Below, piece by piece: positions 52,188 through 59,746 of a DNA stretch of 64,000 bases. The stretch is taken from positions 806,001-870,000 of the forward strand of contig NZ_CP006850.1 of the NCBI RefSeq assembly GCF_000523235.1. The letters are read 5' to 3'. How positions within the stretch are numbered: position 1 is the first letter of the stretch; each line of letters starts with the position of its first letter. The position numbers and the translations under genes are program-made. A model generated the notes under the pieces. That model was not told the origin of the DNA. It made no database searches and worked only from the letters and a program-made list of their open reading frames with translations. Source of the stretch: Nocardia nova SH22a (GTDB lineage Bacteria; Actinomycetota; Actinomycetes; Mycobacteriales; Mycobacteriaceae).

Positions 52188-52497
52188 CCGGGCGCACCTC
52201 CTGACCGATCGGTACCACTACGGCCGTCTCATGGCCCGGAATCTTCATGATTGCCAGCGCTTCCGGGTCGGTGAGCGGTTGTCCGGTCAGCATGAAAGAC
52301 CCGTGTCCGGTGTCGCGCAGCCCCGACAGACAGGTGCCCGGCTCGGCGAAGTGCAACAACCGGTGCGGGATCTCCACGGTACCGGGGTCGTCGGTCAGCC
52401 AGCCCTGTACGGCGTAGTGCGGTGGCTCGGTCTCGGTGACGTAGAGCCGGGGCGATCCGTCGCCGCCGGATTCACCGCCGATGAATCGGACTCTCAT
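52165..52497 (-). CDS. hypothetical protein (110 aa) of the DUF5753/DUF6879 operon
   Basis: 110 aa from ATG 52497. It is soluble and beta-rich: MRVRFIGGESGGDGSPRLYV, then YAVQGWLTDDPGTVEIPHRL, with a C-terminus containing IMKIPGHETAVVVPIG. I do not recognise it by name; short proteins like this start the DUF6879 operons of Streptomyces and Nocardia. It is the first gene in the three-gene operon and overlaps the next one by 23 bp. Confidence 0.65.
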   Translation of the reverse strand: MRVRFIGGESGGDGSPRLYVTETEPPHYAVQGWLTDDPGTVEIPHRLLHFAEPGTCLSGLRDTGHGSFMLTGQPLTDPEALAIMKIPGHETAVVVPIGQEVRPDAPTARR

Positions 52498-52582
52498 GGT
52501 GATGTCCTCTCGGTGTGAGTGCGAGCCGAAGTGTGCGGCTCTGGATCGATTGTCATGTTCAAATCCCTAGTGTGGCAACTGT

Positions 52583-52601
52583 TCGCGCACTCTCGCGCAC
52601 T
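52583..52601. promoter_or_regulatory. tandem TCGCGCACT repeat between divergent cassettes
   Basis: TCGCGCACT occurs at 52583-52591 and 52593-52601, 10 bp apart, in the 213-bp gap between the 110-aa gene and the divergent 71-aa ORF. It may be the binding site of the XRE regulator encoded downstream. Confidence 0.35.
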
Positions 52602-52710
52602 TTTCTTCCGGCAGGAACGCTCCCGCGCATAGCGTGCATTTCGTGCCTCGCCGCCGGGTGCCGATCCCCGGCGGCGGGTGCGAACCAACGGCAGAGGAAG
52701 GGGGCGGGCA

Positions 52711-52926
52711 GTGGATGCAACGGACGCGCCGGGTCGGTACCTCCAGCACGCGGACGGTTCGTGGTCGGTCGTTGGCCCGGACGGCTGGCCGGTCACGCCG
52801 GACGAGTACCGCGCGGAGATGACCTCCGAAATCACGACCGCTGTTGCAGCAACGTCGGCAACCGTGGTGGACATAGCGCCCTCGAGCGTCTGTGATGTGG
52901 AGGTCCGGACGGGACCGATGCGGTGA
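52711..52926 (+). CDS. hypothetical small protein (71 aa)
   Basis: 71 aa from GTG 52711, with GGAAGGGGG upstream. The N-terminal half DAPGRYLQHADGSWSVVGPDGWPVT looks like a compact beta fold. The C-terminal half is Ala/Thr-rich. I cannot assign a family. The stop overlaps the next GTG by 4 bp (GTGA), so it is coupled to the membrane protein that follows. It diverges from the DUF6879/DUF5753 operon. Confidence 0.5.
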   Translation: MDATDAPGRYLQHADGSWSVVGPDGWPVTPDEYRAEMTSEITTAVAATSATVVDIAPSSVCDVEVRTGPMR

Positions 52927-53276
52927 GCGGCGGAGGGATAGTTCTCGGATGGCTGATTGTGATCGGCTTGCCGCTCGGAGTGCTGGTGGCTGTCATTCTG
53001 TGGCCGGAGCGCATCCGAAAGATCGCACGGTGGAGGCGATTCGGCAGCGGGTCGAGGCGGAGGAAACGCCGCCGCCATCCCGCTGATCCCGTGAAGCACG
53101 CTTATCGGGTGTCCGATGGCCGGGAGGCCCGAGTCGCTAGTCGAGGAAGTAGGCGTCGATCTTCTCGTCGGTATCCAGGATCTCCTTCGAGGCCACGCCG
53201 AGTTCGGTCGCCAGCTCGATCGACCCGACTAGCGCGGCCTGTACGTCGGGTGCGAAGGCTCGTTCGAGGAGGCTGA
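52923..53276 (+). CDS. hypothetical small membrane protein (up to 117 aa)
   Basis: GTG 52923 overlaps the preceding stop by 4 bp. Residues ~6-27 are one membrane helix (IVLGWLIVIGLPLGVLVAVI). The rest is extremely Arg-rich. The last ~47 codons run antisense through the end of the convergent 489-aa gene, so the true length is uncertain; the membrane helix is the reliable part. Function is unknown. Confidence 0.42.
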   Translation: MSGGGIVLGWLIVIGLPLGVLVAVILWPERIRKIARWRRFGSGSRRRKRRRHPADPVKHAYRVSDGREARVASRGSRRRSSRRYPGSPSRPRRVRSPARSTRLARPVRRVRRLVRGG

Positions 53277-54606
53277 GGTAGACCGACATGGTCTGGTCCA
53301 GCTTTTCCAGTGTGGCTTGGTGTTCCGTGGCGAGTTGCTCGTCGAGGGTGCGTTGTTCGTCGAGGTAACGCTCGATCAGCGTTGTCTCTCGCTGCGTCAA
53401 TGACGACGCGGCGGCCTTGTACATCACGGTCCCGACCGTGGTGCCGATGACGGCGCCGACGGCGGGGATGGGAATGGTTGCCTGGCCGATGCAAGAGGCC
53501 AGCGCGTGTACCGCGGCCTCCAAGGCGATGATCTCGGAGTTCTCGATGAACTCGAGTTCGTCGATCTGGTTCCGGCGCAGTTTGTTCGCTTGTTCTGCGA
53601 TGCTGAAAGATGCGGTGACGATCGAGCCGGCGGCGGCCGCGGAGGTCGCGGTGAAGTTCGTGAGTGCGTAGATGCTCAGTCCTCGGATGCCGCCCTTGCT
53701 GAGACCTGAGCCGGTCGCGCCTGCGAGATCGATCCAGTCGCGCCCGCTGAACTCTTTGAGCCGCTTGCCTTCCCGAAGCTTGGCGGCCGCGGCCAGTACG
53801 AACGCGGTCCCTCCTGCGGTCGCGGCGGCGGTGAGTGCGGCCGTGCCTGCTTCGCGCGGCGTCGGCCGGCTGCGCCGGTAGGCATCGTCGCGCAGGGATC
53901 GGTCCGTGGCGTGGAGCGAGTCTTTTTCAGCCTTCATGGTCGAGGTGTAGACATCGCGCTGCACTTCGTTGTAGGCGAGAGTCGAGGGCTCGAGCGATTC
54001 GAAGCCGACCGATCCGTCGTGGAAGAACAACTGAACCCGCTGCCAGTCTCTGAGGGACGGTCCGTCGCCGCTGCGTGACAGTAGCTTGCCCGCTTCCTCG
54101 GGCGACAAGGCGTGTAGTCGCTGGATCACCTCGAAATGGTCCCGGGGGATCTGGTATTTCCCACCGTTGCGTACGTATTCGGGATACTTCTGGAGGTGCC
54201 CGGTGACCGCGCCCAGTGAAAAGCGGCCACCCGCTGCGACGAACTTCTGCTGGATCTCGACACTTCCGCGTATCAGGTCGACGGGTCCGTTGTTGTTGAC
54301 CCACTGGTAGGCAGCCTCGTGGCCGAGGATCTGTTTTCGGGCGTTGCCGATACCGACCTCGGCGATCTCGGCGATGAATCCATGCATGCCACGTTGTCCG
54401 CCGCGGTTGGCGGCGACCACCTCGAGGTCGATCTTCCTGATGGCTTCATCGACGCTGGTGAGCGCGTCTCCAAGGTGCTCGTCCTGCTGGCTGAGGGCGC
54501 TCAGAAGGTTGTCCATGCGGAGCTGGTTGAGATAGCTCACCCAAGAAGCAACTGCCTGTTCCTGGATGCTCGTGACGAACTCGCCAGCTTCACTCACTGT
54601 CGGCAT
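53137..54606 (-). CDS. membrane protein of unknown family, cassette component B
   Basis: 489 aa. Residues 1-250 are soluble and helical, with QWVNNNGPVDLIRGSVEIQQ, YPEYVRNGGKYQIPRDHFEV and SPEEAGKLLSRSGDGPSLRD as distinctive blocks. Three hydrophobic Ala/Gly-rich segments follow (~255-276, ~305-335 and ~365-400, the last two rich in small residues). A coiled coil (~405-450) precedes the C-terminus. I cannot name the family. The ATG overlaps the end of the upstream membrane-protein gene by 17 bp, so the two are one unit. Whether the hydrophobic stretches insert as a pore is inference. Confidence 0.75.
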   Translation of the reverse strand: MPTVSEAGEFVTSIQEQAVASWVSYLNQLRMDNLLSALSQQDEHLGDALTSVDEAIRKIDLEVVAANRGGQRGMHGFIAEIAEVGIGNARKQILGHEAAYQWVNNNGPVDLIRGSVEIQQKFVAAGGRFSLGAVTGHLQKYPEYVRNGGKYQIPRDHFEVIQRLHALSPEEAGKLLSRSGDGPSLRDWQRVQLFFHDGSVGFESLEPSTLAYNEVQRDVYTSTMKAEKDSLHATDRSLRDDAYRRSRPTPREAGTAALTAAATAGGTAFVLAAAAKLREGKRLKEFSGRDWIDLAGATGSGLSKGGIRGLSIYALTNFTATSAAAAGSIVTASFSIAEQANKLRRNQIDELEFIENSEIIALEAAVHALASCIGQATIPIPAVGAVIGTTVGTVMYKAAASSLTQRETTLIERYLDEQRTLDEQLATEHQATLEKLDQTMSVYLSLLERAFAPDVQAALVGSIELATELGVASKEILDTDEKIDAYFLD

Positions 54607-55603
54607 CCTGCTCGATGCGCACGCTCAACATGGTCGCGCACGACTTCGTGTTGTTCACCAACGTGGCCAGTGTCGACCGCTCGGCAGGGGTGAGCGTGTG
54701 GTAGTCGGCGCGGAAGTGCATCAGGGCTTCGCCGTAACTGTTCACCAGCCCTTCACGGAGCGAGGTCGTCCGCTGGAGGAGGTCGTCGATCTGAGCGTCC
54801 ATGCGTTGGACGACGGCGGTGTTGTGCTTTATCGCCGTCAGCGCTTCGTGTTTCGCCTCTCGATTCTCGAACTTCTTCTTCGCGAACAGGGCGATCGACG
54901 CGAGTACGGTTGCGCCCGCGATTGTCCAGCCGATCGGGCCGGAAAGCGCGAGCAATGCGGTGCCTGCCGCGGTGCCGCTGCCACCGGCCGCCAGTGCGCC
55001 GCCACCGAGCCATGCCAGTGCTGCCTGGCTGGCTGCCGCTCCGGAAAGGGTCGAGATCGCGGTGCCGGTCGACGCTGTCCCGAAGGTGGTGGCGACCCAC
55101 ATCGCCGCAGATGGTGCCAGACCCGCAACCGCGGTACCCGCCGCGAACCCGGCACCGACACCGGTAGCCGACAACCGCGCCGCTTTCAGCTCTTTCCGAG
55201 CGAAATCCTCTGCGTTGAGGAACCGTTTCCTATGTACTTCGATTTCGGCGAAGTCGGTATCGAATGATTTCGGGGTGTTGGCGATGCTGTTCACCAATTG
55301 CTCGACCAACTCGATCAGATCCGTCGAACGTTCGCGCTGACGCAACAGGCACAGGCCCTTGTCGGCCATCGCGGTGAAGGCGGCGTTGTATTCCGCTACG
55401 GCCACTTCGTAGGGGTCCGCTTCTTTCGCGGTCAGTTTCTCGACCTTGCCCTTGGCAACGTCCTTGACACTGCCGACTTGCCCGGCAAACTGCGTTGAAG
55501 CGGTTCGTGCCGCCTTGCCGATCCCGTCGACGGTCCTGCCGATGCTGCCCAAGGCGTTACCTACGTCGAGCTTGGCCTTGCCCACGTCAAGCTGTTCTGC
55601 CAT
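54590..55603 (-). CDS. membrane protein of unknown family, cassette component A
   Basis: 337 aa from ATG 55603 with GGAGG upstream; ATG 55621 is an alternative. A helical, charged N-terminal half (~1-140) includes YEVAVAEYNAAFTAMADKGL. It is followed by glycine/alanine-rich membrane segments (~145-180 and ~183-240), with AWLGGGALAAGGSGTAAGTA as a glycine-zipper-like stretch. A basic KKKFENREAKHE and a coiled coil (~245-300) close the protein. Glycine-zipper helices of this sort occur in bacterial pore-like and toxin-like membrane proteins, but I cannot assign a family. It is first of the two-gene cassette. Confidence 0.75.
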   Translation of the reverse strand: MAEQLDVGKAKLDVGNALGSIGRTVDGIGKAARTASTQFAGQVGSVKDVAKGKVEKLTAKEADPYEVAVAEYNAAFTAMADKGLCLLRQRERSTDLIELVEQLVNSIANTPKSFDTDFAEIEVHRKRFLNAEDFARKELKAARLSATGVGAGFAAGTAVAGLAPSAAMWVATTFGTASTGTAISTLSGAAASQAALAWLGGGALAAGGSGTAAGTALLALSGPIGWTIAGATVLASIALFAKKKFENREAKHEALTAIKHNTAVVQRMDAQIDDLLQRTTSLREGLVNSYGEALMHFRADYHTLTPAERSTLATLVNNTKSCATMLSVRIEQDADSE

Positions 55604-56076
55604 CGCACCCTCCAAGACCATTGCGGCTCAACTACATTACGGAGAATATCGACCACATGTGACAGATCGGACGGAATGCGAACTCCGATCCCCTCAGGGC
55701 GACGGCCGCAAGGGACGGGGCTCTGCACTCGGGAGGTGAGGGTGTTGACGCTGTCGAGCTCGGCGGCACCGGCATCCTCGCTGTCCAGCCTGAAGTTGTT
55801 CGGAAGGTGTCGTCGGGCGAGAAGCTGTACTGCGCACCCCCGGAGGGGCATCTCGAGCGCTCCACTGACCAGGAAATCCGGTCGCAGGATGGTGCCCTTG
55901 GCAGGGCACTGTGAACATGGGAACGGTTCTGACCTGGGTTCTTCTGTCGGTCGGTTGGTGATCGAAGCCGACTATCTATAGGCGGGTGATGCCGAGCTAG
56001 CTTGCGGATTCAGACACGCCGAAACACCGCGCGTACATGCCGAGCACACGGACCGAGACGCCACGGATCGTGTTGT
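55604..56076. other. 473-bp region upstream of the membrane-protein cassette
   Basis: No gene here is convincing. Several 70-100-codon frames overlap on both strands without a ribosome site or recognisable domain; one on the minus strand (55561-55851) reads into the cassette start. It includes the hairpin TGCCCT-TGGC-AGGGCA (55893-55908), possibly a terminator. The region should also contain the cassette promoter, but I see no clear hexamers. Confidence 0.5.
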
Positions 56077-57311
56077 TCAGCAGCGGTTTCTGCTGGCTTG
56101 TGTGCTGCCCCGGCTGGGCAACCGATCCGTGCGAGAGGGCTGTCGAGGTCCGAAAACAGCTGGTGTAGTGATGATCACGATGGTTCCGGCGGACAGGGCG
56201 ATGCCGGACCACAAGGGCAGGGATGCGACCGGGGTGTCGCTCAGCAGGGCGGCTCCGAGTGCGGAGCCACCGGTGATGCCGAGTTGGTAGGACACGACGT
56301 AGGCGCCGGACGGGATTTCCGGGGCGTCCGGCGCTGTGCGCAGAGCGGCGTGTTGAAGGATTACCGGCAGGGCCGCCGAGGCGGCGCCCCACAGCATGAC
56401 GAGGACGAAGACGACCGAGCCGAGGTGCGCGATACCAAGCGCGGTCACCGCGCATGTCAGCGTCGTGGCGACGATGAGAGCAGTGCGACGCGGATGGGTA
56501 TCGAGTACGCGTCCGACGAGAGCTACACCGACTAAGCCCGCAATGCCGTACCCGGTCAGAACGACTACCAGCAGCGATCCACTCAACCCGGCCGGCGCGA
56601 TCAGCAGTGTGAGGTAGGTGTAGCTCACGTAGTGGCCGACGACCAGTGTGGTCGTCACGAGGCAGACTACGAGAACCGGTCCGAGACTGAAGGTTCCGCG
56701 GGCGCGGACATCGCGCGGTGGTGGGGGTGTTGCGGGTAACGCGGCTCGCAGCAGGATCGCGGTGGCGCCGGCCGCACCAGCGAGCGCGAGTGCGGCTGCG
56801 CGCCAACCCAGTTCGTGTGCCAGGCCGGTGACGATCGGCGCACCGGCGATCAGGCCCAGCGAAGAGCCGCGAAGATCGCCGCGGTCGCCCGGCCGCGCAT
56901 TCCGTCCGGTGCGTACCGTGCCGCCACCACGGGGATCTGTGACCACACCAGGCCGTGTGCGATCGCCGCGACGCCGCGTGCCAGTGCCGCGACGGTGAAG
57001 TTCGGAGCCACACCGAATGCGACCTGCGAGAGGGCCAGCAGCACAAGGGATACAGTGAGGACGCGACGTCGGTCCAACTGCTGACAAGCCCACACCGCGG
57101 GCAGCGTCGCCGCCCCGGCCGCGATCGCGTACGCGGTGAGCAGAAGGCCTGCCGTGGCAGGAGCAACGTGCAAACCGATGGCCAGATCGTCCAGTGCCCC
57201 GATCGGGAACAGCTCGGCGGTCAGGTACACGAACAGTGCCAGGCCCAGCACCGCCCATCGTGCGTACAGTGCACCGGCCGTGGTCGTTTGCGCTGTGGCC
57301 ATTTGCGTCAT
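56077..57311 (-). pseudogene. MFS transporter (DHA1 family) with a one-base frameshift
   Basis: Start ATG 57311 overlaps the hydrolase stop (ATGA). The first frame codes ~150 residues of a normal 12-helix transporter (VYLTAELFPIGALDDLAIGL to RGRATAAIFA) and then stops at a TGA. The rest, from GLIAGAPIVTGLAHELGW to the end at 56077, continues in the next frame. Adding one G near 56866-56870 (GCGGCTC to GCGGGCTC on the coding strand) restores a single 411-aa frame. The total of 1235 bp, one short of a multiple of three, fits a single deletion. It may be a true pseudogene or a sequencing error. Similar transporters export drugs or sugars. Confidence 0.8.
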
Positions 57312-58108
57312 CGCGGCACGCGGTCCAGGAAGGCGGACACCTCCGCAACCCACGGCCCAGCTTCCGCGGGCGTGAAAATATGCCCGGCCGACGGGTATTC
57401 GATCAGCTCGGCACCGGCGATGCCGGAAGCCAACCGGCGAACCGTATCCGGCAGCACGACCCGGTCCTCGCCACTCACGACGACGAGGGTGGGCACGTCG
57501 ACGGCGGAAAGCAGTGGCCGAATATCGGTGCGGCTCACCAGCTCTACATGATCGGCGCCGCCGACGGGGTAGCCGGCGCGGATCTGGCGGACCGCCGCCG
57601 CGTGCTCGCCCTCGGACACACTTGTGAGCGTTCCGGGTGAGTTGGCATAGAAGAGCAACTCGGCCAAGGTGTCGAGATCGCCTCGCTCAGCCAGATGCCG
57701 CCACACCCGGACCAGTGCACGTGCCTGCGCGTCCGGATACGTCAGCCCGACGGTGAGGACCAGCGCACTGACGTGCTCGGGATGTCGGGTGGCCGCGGTC
57801 ACGGCGACAGCAGCACCCAGCGAAAGCCCGATGATCGGAAAACGTTCGGAACCAGCCTCCAGGGCCGTCGCGACCACCGTGTCGGCGAGTGCATCGATCG
57901 ACAGCGGCGCGGTCGCCTGCGGTGTTTTGCCGGCGCCGGGATAGTACGGTCCGACGAAACGCTGATCCGCAATGGTGTCGATGAGTGGTGCGAAGTTCTC
58001 GCGGACACCACCACCAGCGCCATGGGCGAGGGCGACCACCGGACCGGAACCGCTGTCGACGACATCGACCTGGTCCAACAACTGCTTGCGGTGTGCATCG
58101 GAAATCAT
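57308..58108 (-). CDS. alpha/beta hydrolase
   Basis: 266 aa. The oxyanion/loop is ALAHGAGGGV, the nucleophile elbow GLSLGAAVAV (Ser near residue 96), the Asp probably in VVVSGEDRVV, and the His in YPSAGHIFTP. The substrate is unknown; enzymes of this shape cut small esters or peroxy bonds. It heads an operon with the frameshifted MFS gene and diverges from the MerR gene across a promoter with 19-bp spacer. Confidence 0.87.
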   Translation of the reverse strand: MISDAHRKQLLDQVDVVDSGSGPVVALAHGAGGGVRENFAPLIDTIADQRFVGPYYPGAGKTPQATAPLSIDALADTVVATALEAGSERFPIIGLSLGAAVAVTAATRHPEHVSALVLTVGLTYPDAQARALVRVWRHLAERGDLDTLAELLFYANSPGTLTSVSEGEHAAAVRQIRAGYPVGGADHVELVSRTDIRPLLSAVDVPTLVVVSGEDRVVLPDTVRRLASGIAGAELIEYPSAGHIFTPAEAGPWVAEVSAFLDRVPR

Positions 58109-58115
58109 GCGACGA

Positions 58116-58146
58116 AGCTAAGTGTTGACGTTGGCGTGAAGGTCAA
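58116..58146 (-). promoter_or_regulatory. MerR-type promoter of the hydrolase/MFS operon
   Basis: On the minus strand a -35 TTGACC (58146-58141) and -10 TTAGCT (58121-58116) are separated by 19 bp, the long spacer of MerR-activated promoters. The inverted repeat TTGAC/GTCAA (58125-58129 and 58142-58146) sits in the spacer and -35 region as expected for a bound MerR dimer. Confidence 0.65.
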
Positions 58147-58175
58147 GACGGACTCCGGATCACGCAGGGCGCGGC

Positions 58176-58538
58176 ATGCGAATCGGTGAACTCGCCCGGC
58201 GCTCGGGCGCGACGACGCGCGCATTGCGCTATTACGAGGAGCAGGGCCTGCTCGCGTCCGAACGGACCGGCAACGGCTACCGCGACTACAGCGAGGCGTC
58301 TCTGCTGCGAGTCCGCCAGATCCGCGCACTGCTCGACGCTGGATTCAACTCGCAAACCGTCGCGCAACTGCTGCCCTGTGCCAACGGCTCGCGTCCACAG
58401 CTCGAACTGTGCCCCGACATCGTCGCAGCCATGCAAACAACCTTGCGGCGGATCGAATCCAACCTGGAGACCCTCGGCAACCACCACGCAGCGGTTTCCT
58501 CGTTTCTCGAGGATCGGTCATCCTCGGATTCCGCCTGA
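58176..58538 (+). CDS. MerR-family transcriptional regulator
   Basis: 120 aa. The N-terminal HTH (MRIGELARRSGATTRALRYY, then EEQGLLASERTGNGYRDY) is canonical. A dimer helix follows, and a short C-terminal region has Cys in LLPCANG and LELCPD that could bind a metal or respond to redox or drug. It diverges from the hydrolase/MFS operon. The 19-bp-spacer promoter at 58116-58146 is the probable target, activated by DNA untwisting when inducer binds. Confidence 0.88.
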   Translation: MRIGELARRSGATTRALRYYEEQGLLASERTGNGYRDYSEASLLRVRQIRALLDAGFNSQTVAQLLPCANGSRPQLELCPDIVAAMQTTLRRIESNLETLGNHHAAVSSFLEDRSSSDSA

Positions 58539-58680
58539 GAAGATCCGCCCCGGCACACGGGTTGCGCCCATCGTGCTCCTGGACGAGGTGACTTCCGCCC
58601 TGGATCCGGTGAACGAGGCGGCGGGCCATGCCCTCCTCCGCGCGATACTCGACCACAACCTCCAGACGGTTGATTCCAAG
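58534..58680 (+). pseudogene. remnant of an ABC transporter ATPase
   Basis: In the frame covering 58561-58680 the codons read VAPIVLLDEVTSALDPVNEA, then AGHALLRAILDHNLQTVDSK. IVLLDEVTSALDP is the Walker B/D-loop of an ABC exporter ATPase. Nothing of the Walker A or signature remains upstream, and the frame runs straight into unrelated sequence. It is a cut fragment next to MerR, probably left by recombination. Confidence 0.7.
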
Positions 58681-58682
58681 GT

Positions 58683-59111
58683 TCAGGTCAGGGGTTGGCC
58701 CGGGAGCCGGTCCACGAAACGGGTCAGCAGTGCGGCGAACTGGGCGCGCTCCCCGGCTGTCCAGTCGTCCATGGCCTCGGCGAACGCTTCCGCCCGGCGG
58801 CGATGCGCGGCGGCCACCACGTGTTGCCCGGCGGTGGTCAGCACCAATTGCGAGCGCCGACCGTCGTGCTGATCGGCGATGCGCTCGATGTATCCGCCGT
58901 CGACGGCCGCGGCGATCAGGCGGCTGGCTCGCGGCTGGTCGGCGCCCAGAGCCGTCGCCACCGCGGAAACCGTCGCCTGCGGTAACGATTCGACGACGTC
59001 GAGGACGTCGAACGCCTGCCCTGAGGGTTCTCCCGCCGCGGCCAGTGTCCGGCGGTTCTGCCTGCGTCTGATCGTCACCATCGCACGCTCCACAACCTGT
59101 GCCTCGTCCAC
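58683..59111 (-). CDS. MarR-family transcriptional regulator
   Basis: 142 aa from GTG 59111; ATG 59081 is a shorter option. TATAGT (59123-59118) ends six bases before the GTG, which suits a leaderless start. The winged helix is AVATALGADQPRASRLIAAA, then VDGGYIERIADQHDGRRSQL with the wing. C-terminal helices include FAALLTRFVDRLPG. It diverges from the lipoprotein-MarR gene over a set of ACATGT-type palindromes. Confidence 0.82.
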   Translation of the reverse strand: MDEAQVVERAMVTIRRRQNRRTLAAAGEPSGQAFDVLDVVESLPQATVSAVATALGADQPRASRLIAAAVDGGYIERIADQHDGRRSQLVLTTAGQHVVAAAHRRRAEAFAEAMDDWTAGERAQFAALLTRFVDRLPGQPLT

Positions 59112-59117
59112 CTCAAC

Positions 59118-59172
59118 ACTATACAGTTTGACATGTAGTTGCTTATTTACATATATATGTTTTGAGACATGT
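59118..59172. promoter_or_regulatory. cluster of palindromes between divergent MarR genes
   Basis: ACATGT (59131-59136), the perfect 12-bp palindrome ACATATATATGT (59149-59160) and ACATGT (59167-59172) lie in an unusually A/T-rich gap. The minus-strand -10 TATAGT is at 59123-59118. They probably include the operators of one or both MarR proteins. Confidence 0.5.
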
Positions 59173-59191
59173 ACCTGGAGAGGGAGTAACC

Positions 59192-59746
59192 ATGAAGATT
59201 CGCGCGATGCTGGCTGTTTTCGCCTTCCTGGCAGTCGCTGGGCTCGCTTCGGCCTGCGGTTCCGGTGACGGCGCCGAGTCGCCCCGCATCCCATCGACGA
59301 CGGCCGGCGGTCCGCCGGACAACAGGGAGGACCAGGTGATCGGCTACCGGCTCAAAAGGGTCGATCAGCTGATCGAATCGACCTTCGACCGCCTGCTCGG
59401 CAACGCGGGAATCAACCGCAGACAGTGGCAAACCCTCAATATCCTCAGCCAGGGTCCGCGGCCCCAGGTCCAGCTGGCCGATGCCCTGCGCCCGTTCTGG
59501 GAGGTGAACAACGAGAGCGTCGCCGAGGTCGTGGACAGCCTCACCGAACATGGATGGGCCCGCGTCCGGCCCGATGGAATCGTGGTGCTGACCGACGACG
59601 GCACCACAGCTCACGCCGCCGCCCAGCGTGAGGTCGCGAAGATCAGAGATCTGGTGGCGCAAGGGATCAGTCAGGACGAATTCACGCAGACGATGGATGT
59701 GCTGCGCCGCATGACCGTCAACCTCGAGGCTGTCGTAGGCCGGTGA
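59192..59746 (+). CDS. lipoprotein-signal/MarR-domain fusion protein
   Basis: 184 aa from ATG 59192, with AGAGGGAG upstream. Residues ~1-32 form a lipoprotein signal (LAVFAFLAVAGLASAC, the last Cys as +1) followed by a Gly/Ser/Pro linker. From residue ~49 a MarR-like winged helix begins (VIGYRLKRVDQLIESTFDRL, QTLNILSQGPRPQVQLADAL, EVVDSLTEHGWARVRPDGIV). An internal GTG (59336) has its own GGGAGG five bases upstream and would give a 136-aa cytoplasmic MarR. Either the fusion arose by recombination, or one message makes two forms. A lipid-anchored DNA-binding protein outside the cell would be odd. Confidence 0.7.
   Translation: MKIRAMLAVFAFLAVAGLASACGSGDGAESPRIPSTTAGGPPDNREDQVIGYRLKRVDQLIESTFDRLLGNAGINRRQWQTLNILSQGPRPQVQLADALRPFWEVNNESVAEVVDSLTEHGWARVRPDGIVVLTDDGTTAHAAAQREVAKIRDLVAQGISQDEFTQTMDVLRRMTVNLEAVVGR

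Noticed and set aside
52494..53099. 201-codon minus-strand ORF
   Set aside because: Covers the divergent promoter region and is antisense to two GTGA-coupled small ORFs; Pro/Arg/Ser-rich without domain.
55561..55851. 96-codon minus-strand ORF before the membrane cassette
   Set aside because: Overlaps the cassette start in another frame and competes with several equally poor frames; no ribosome site.
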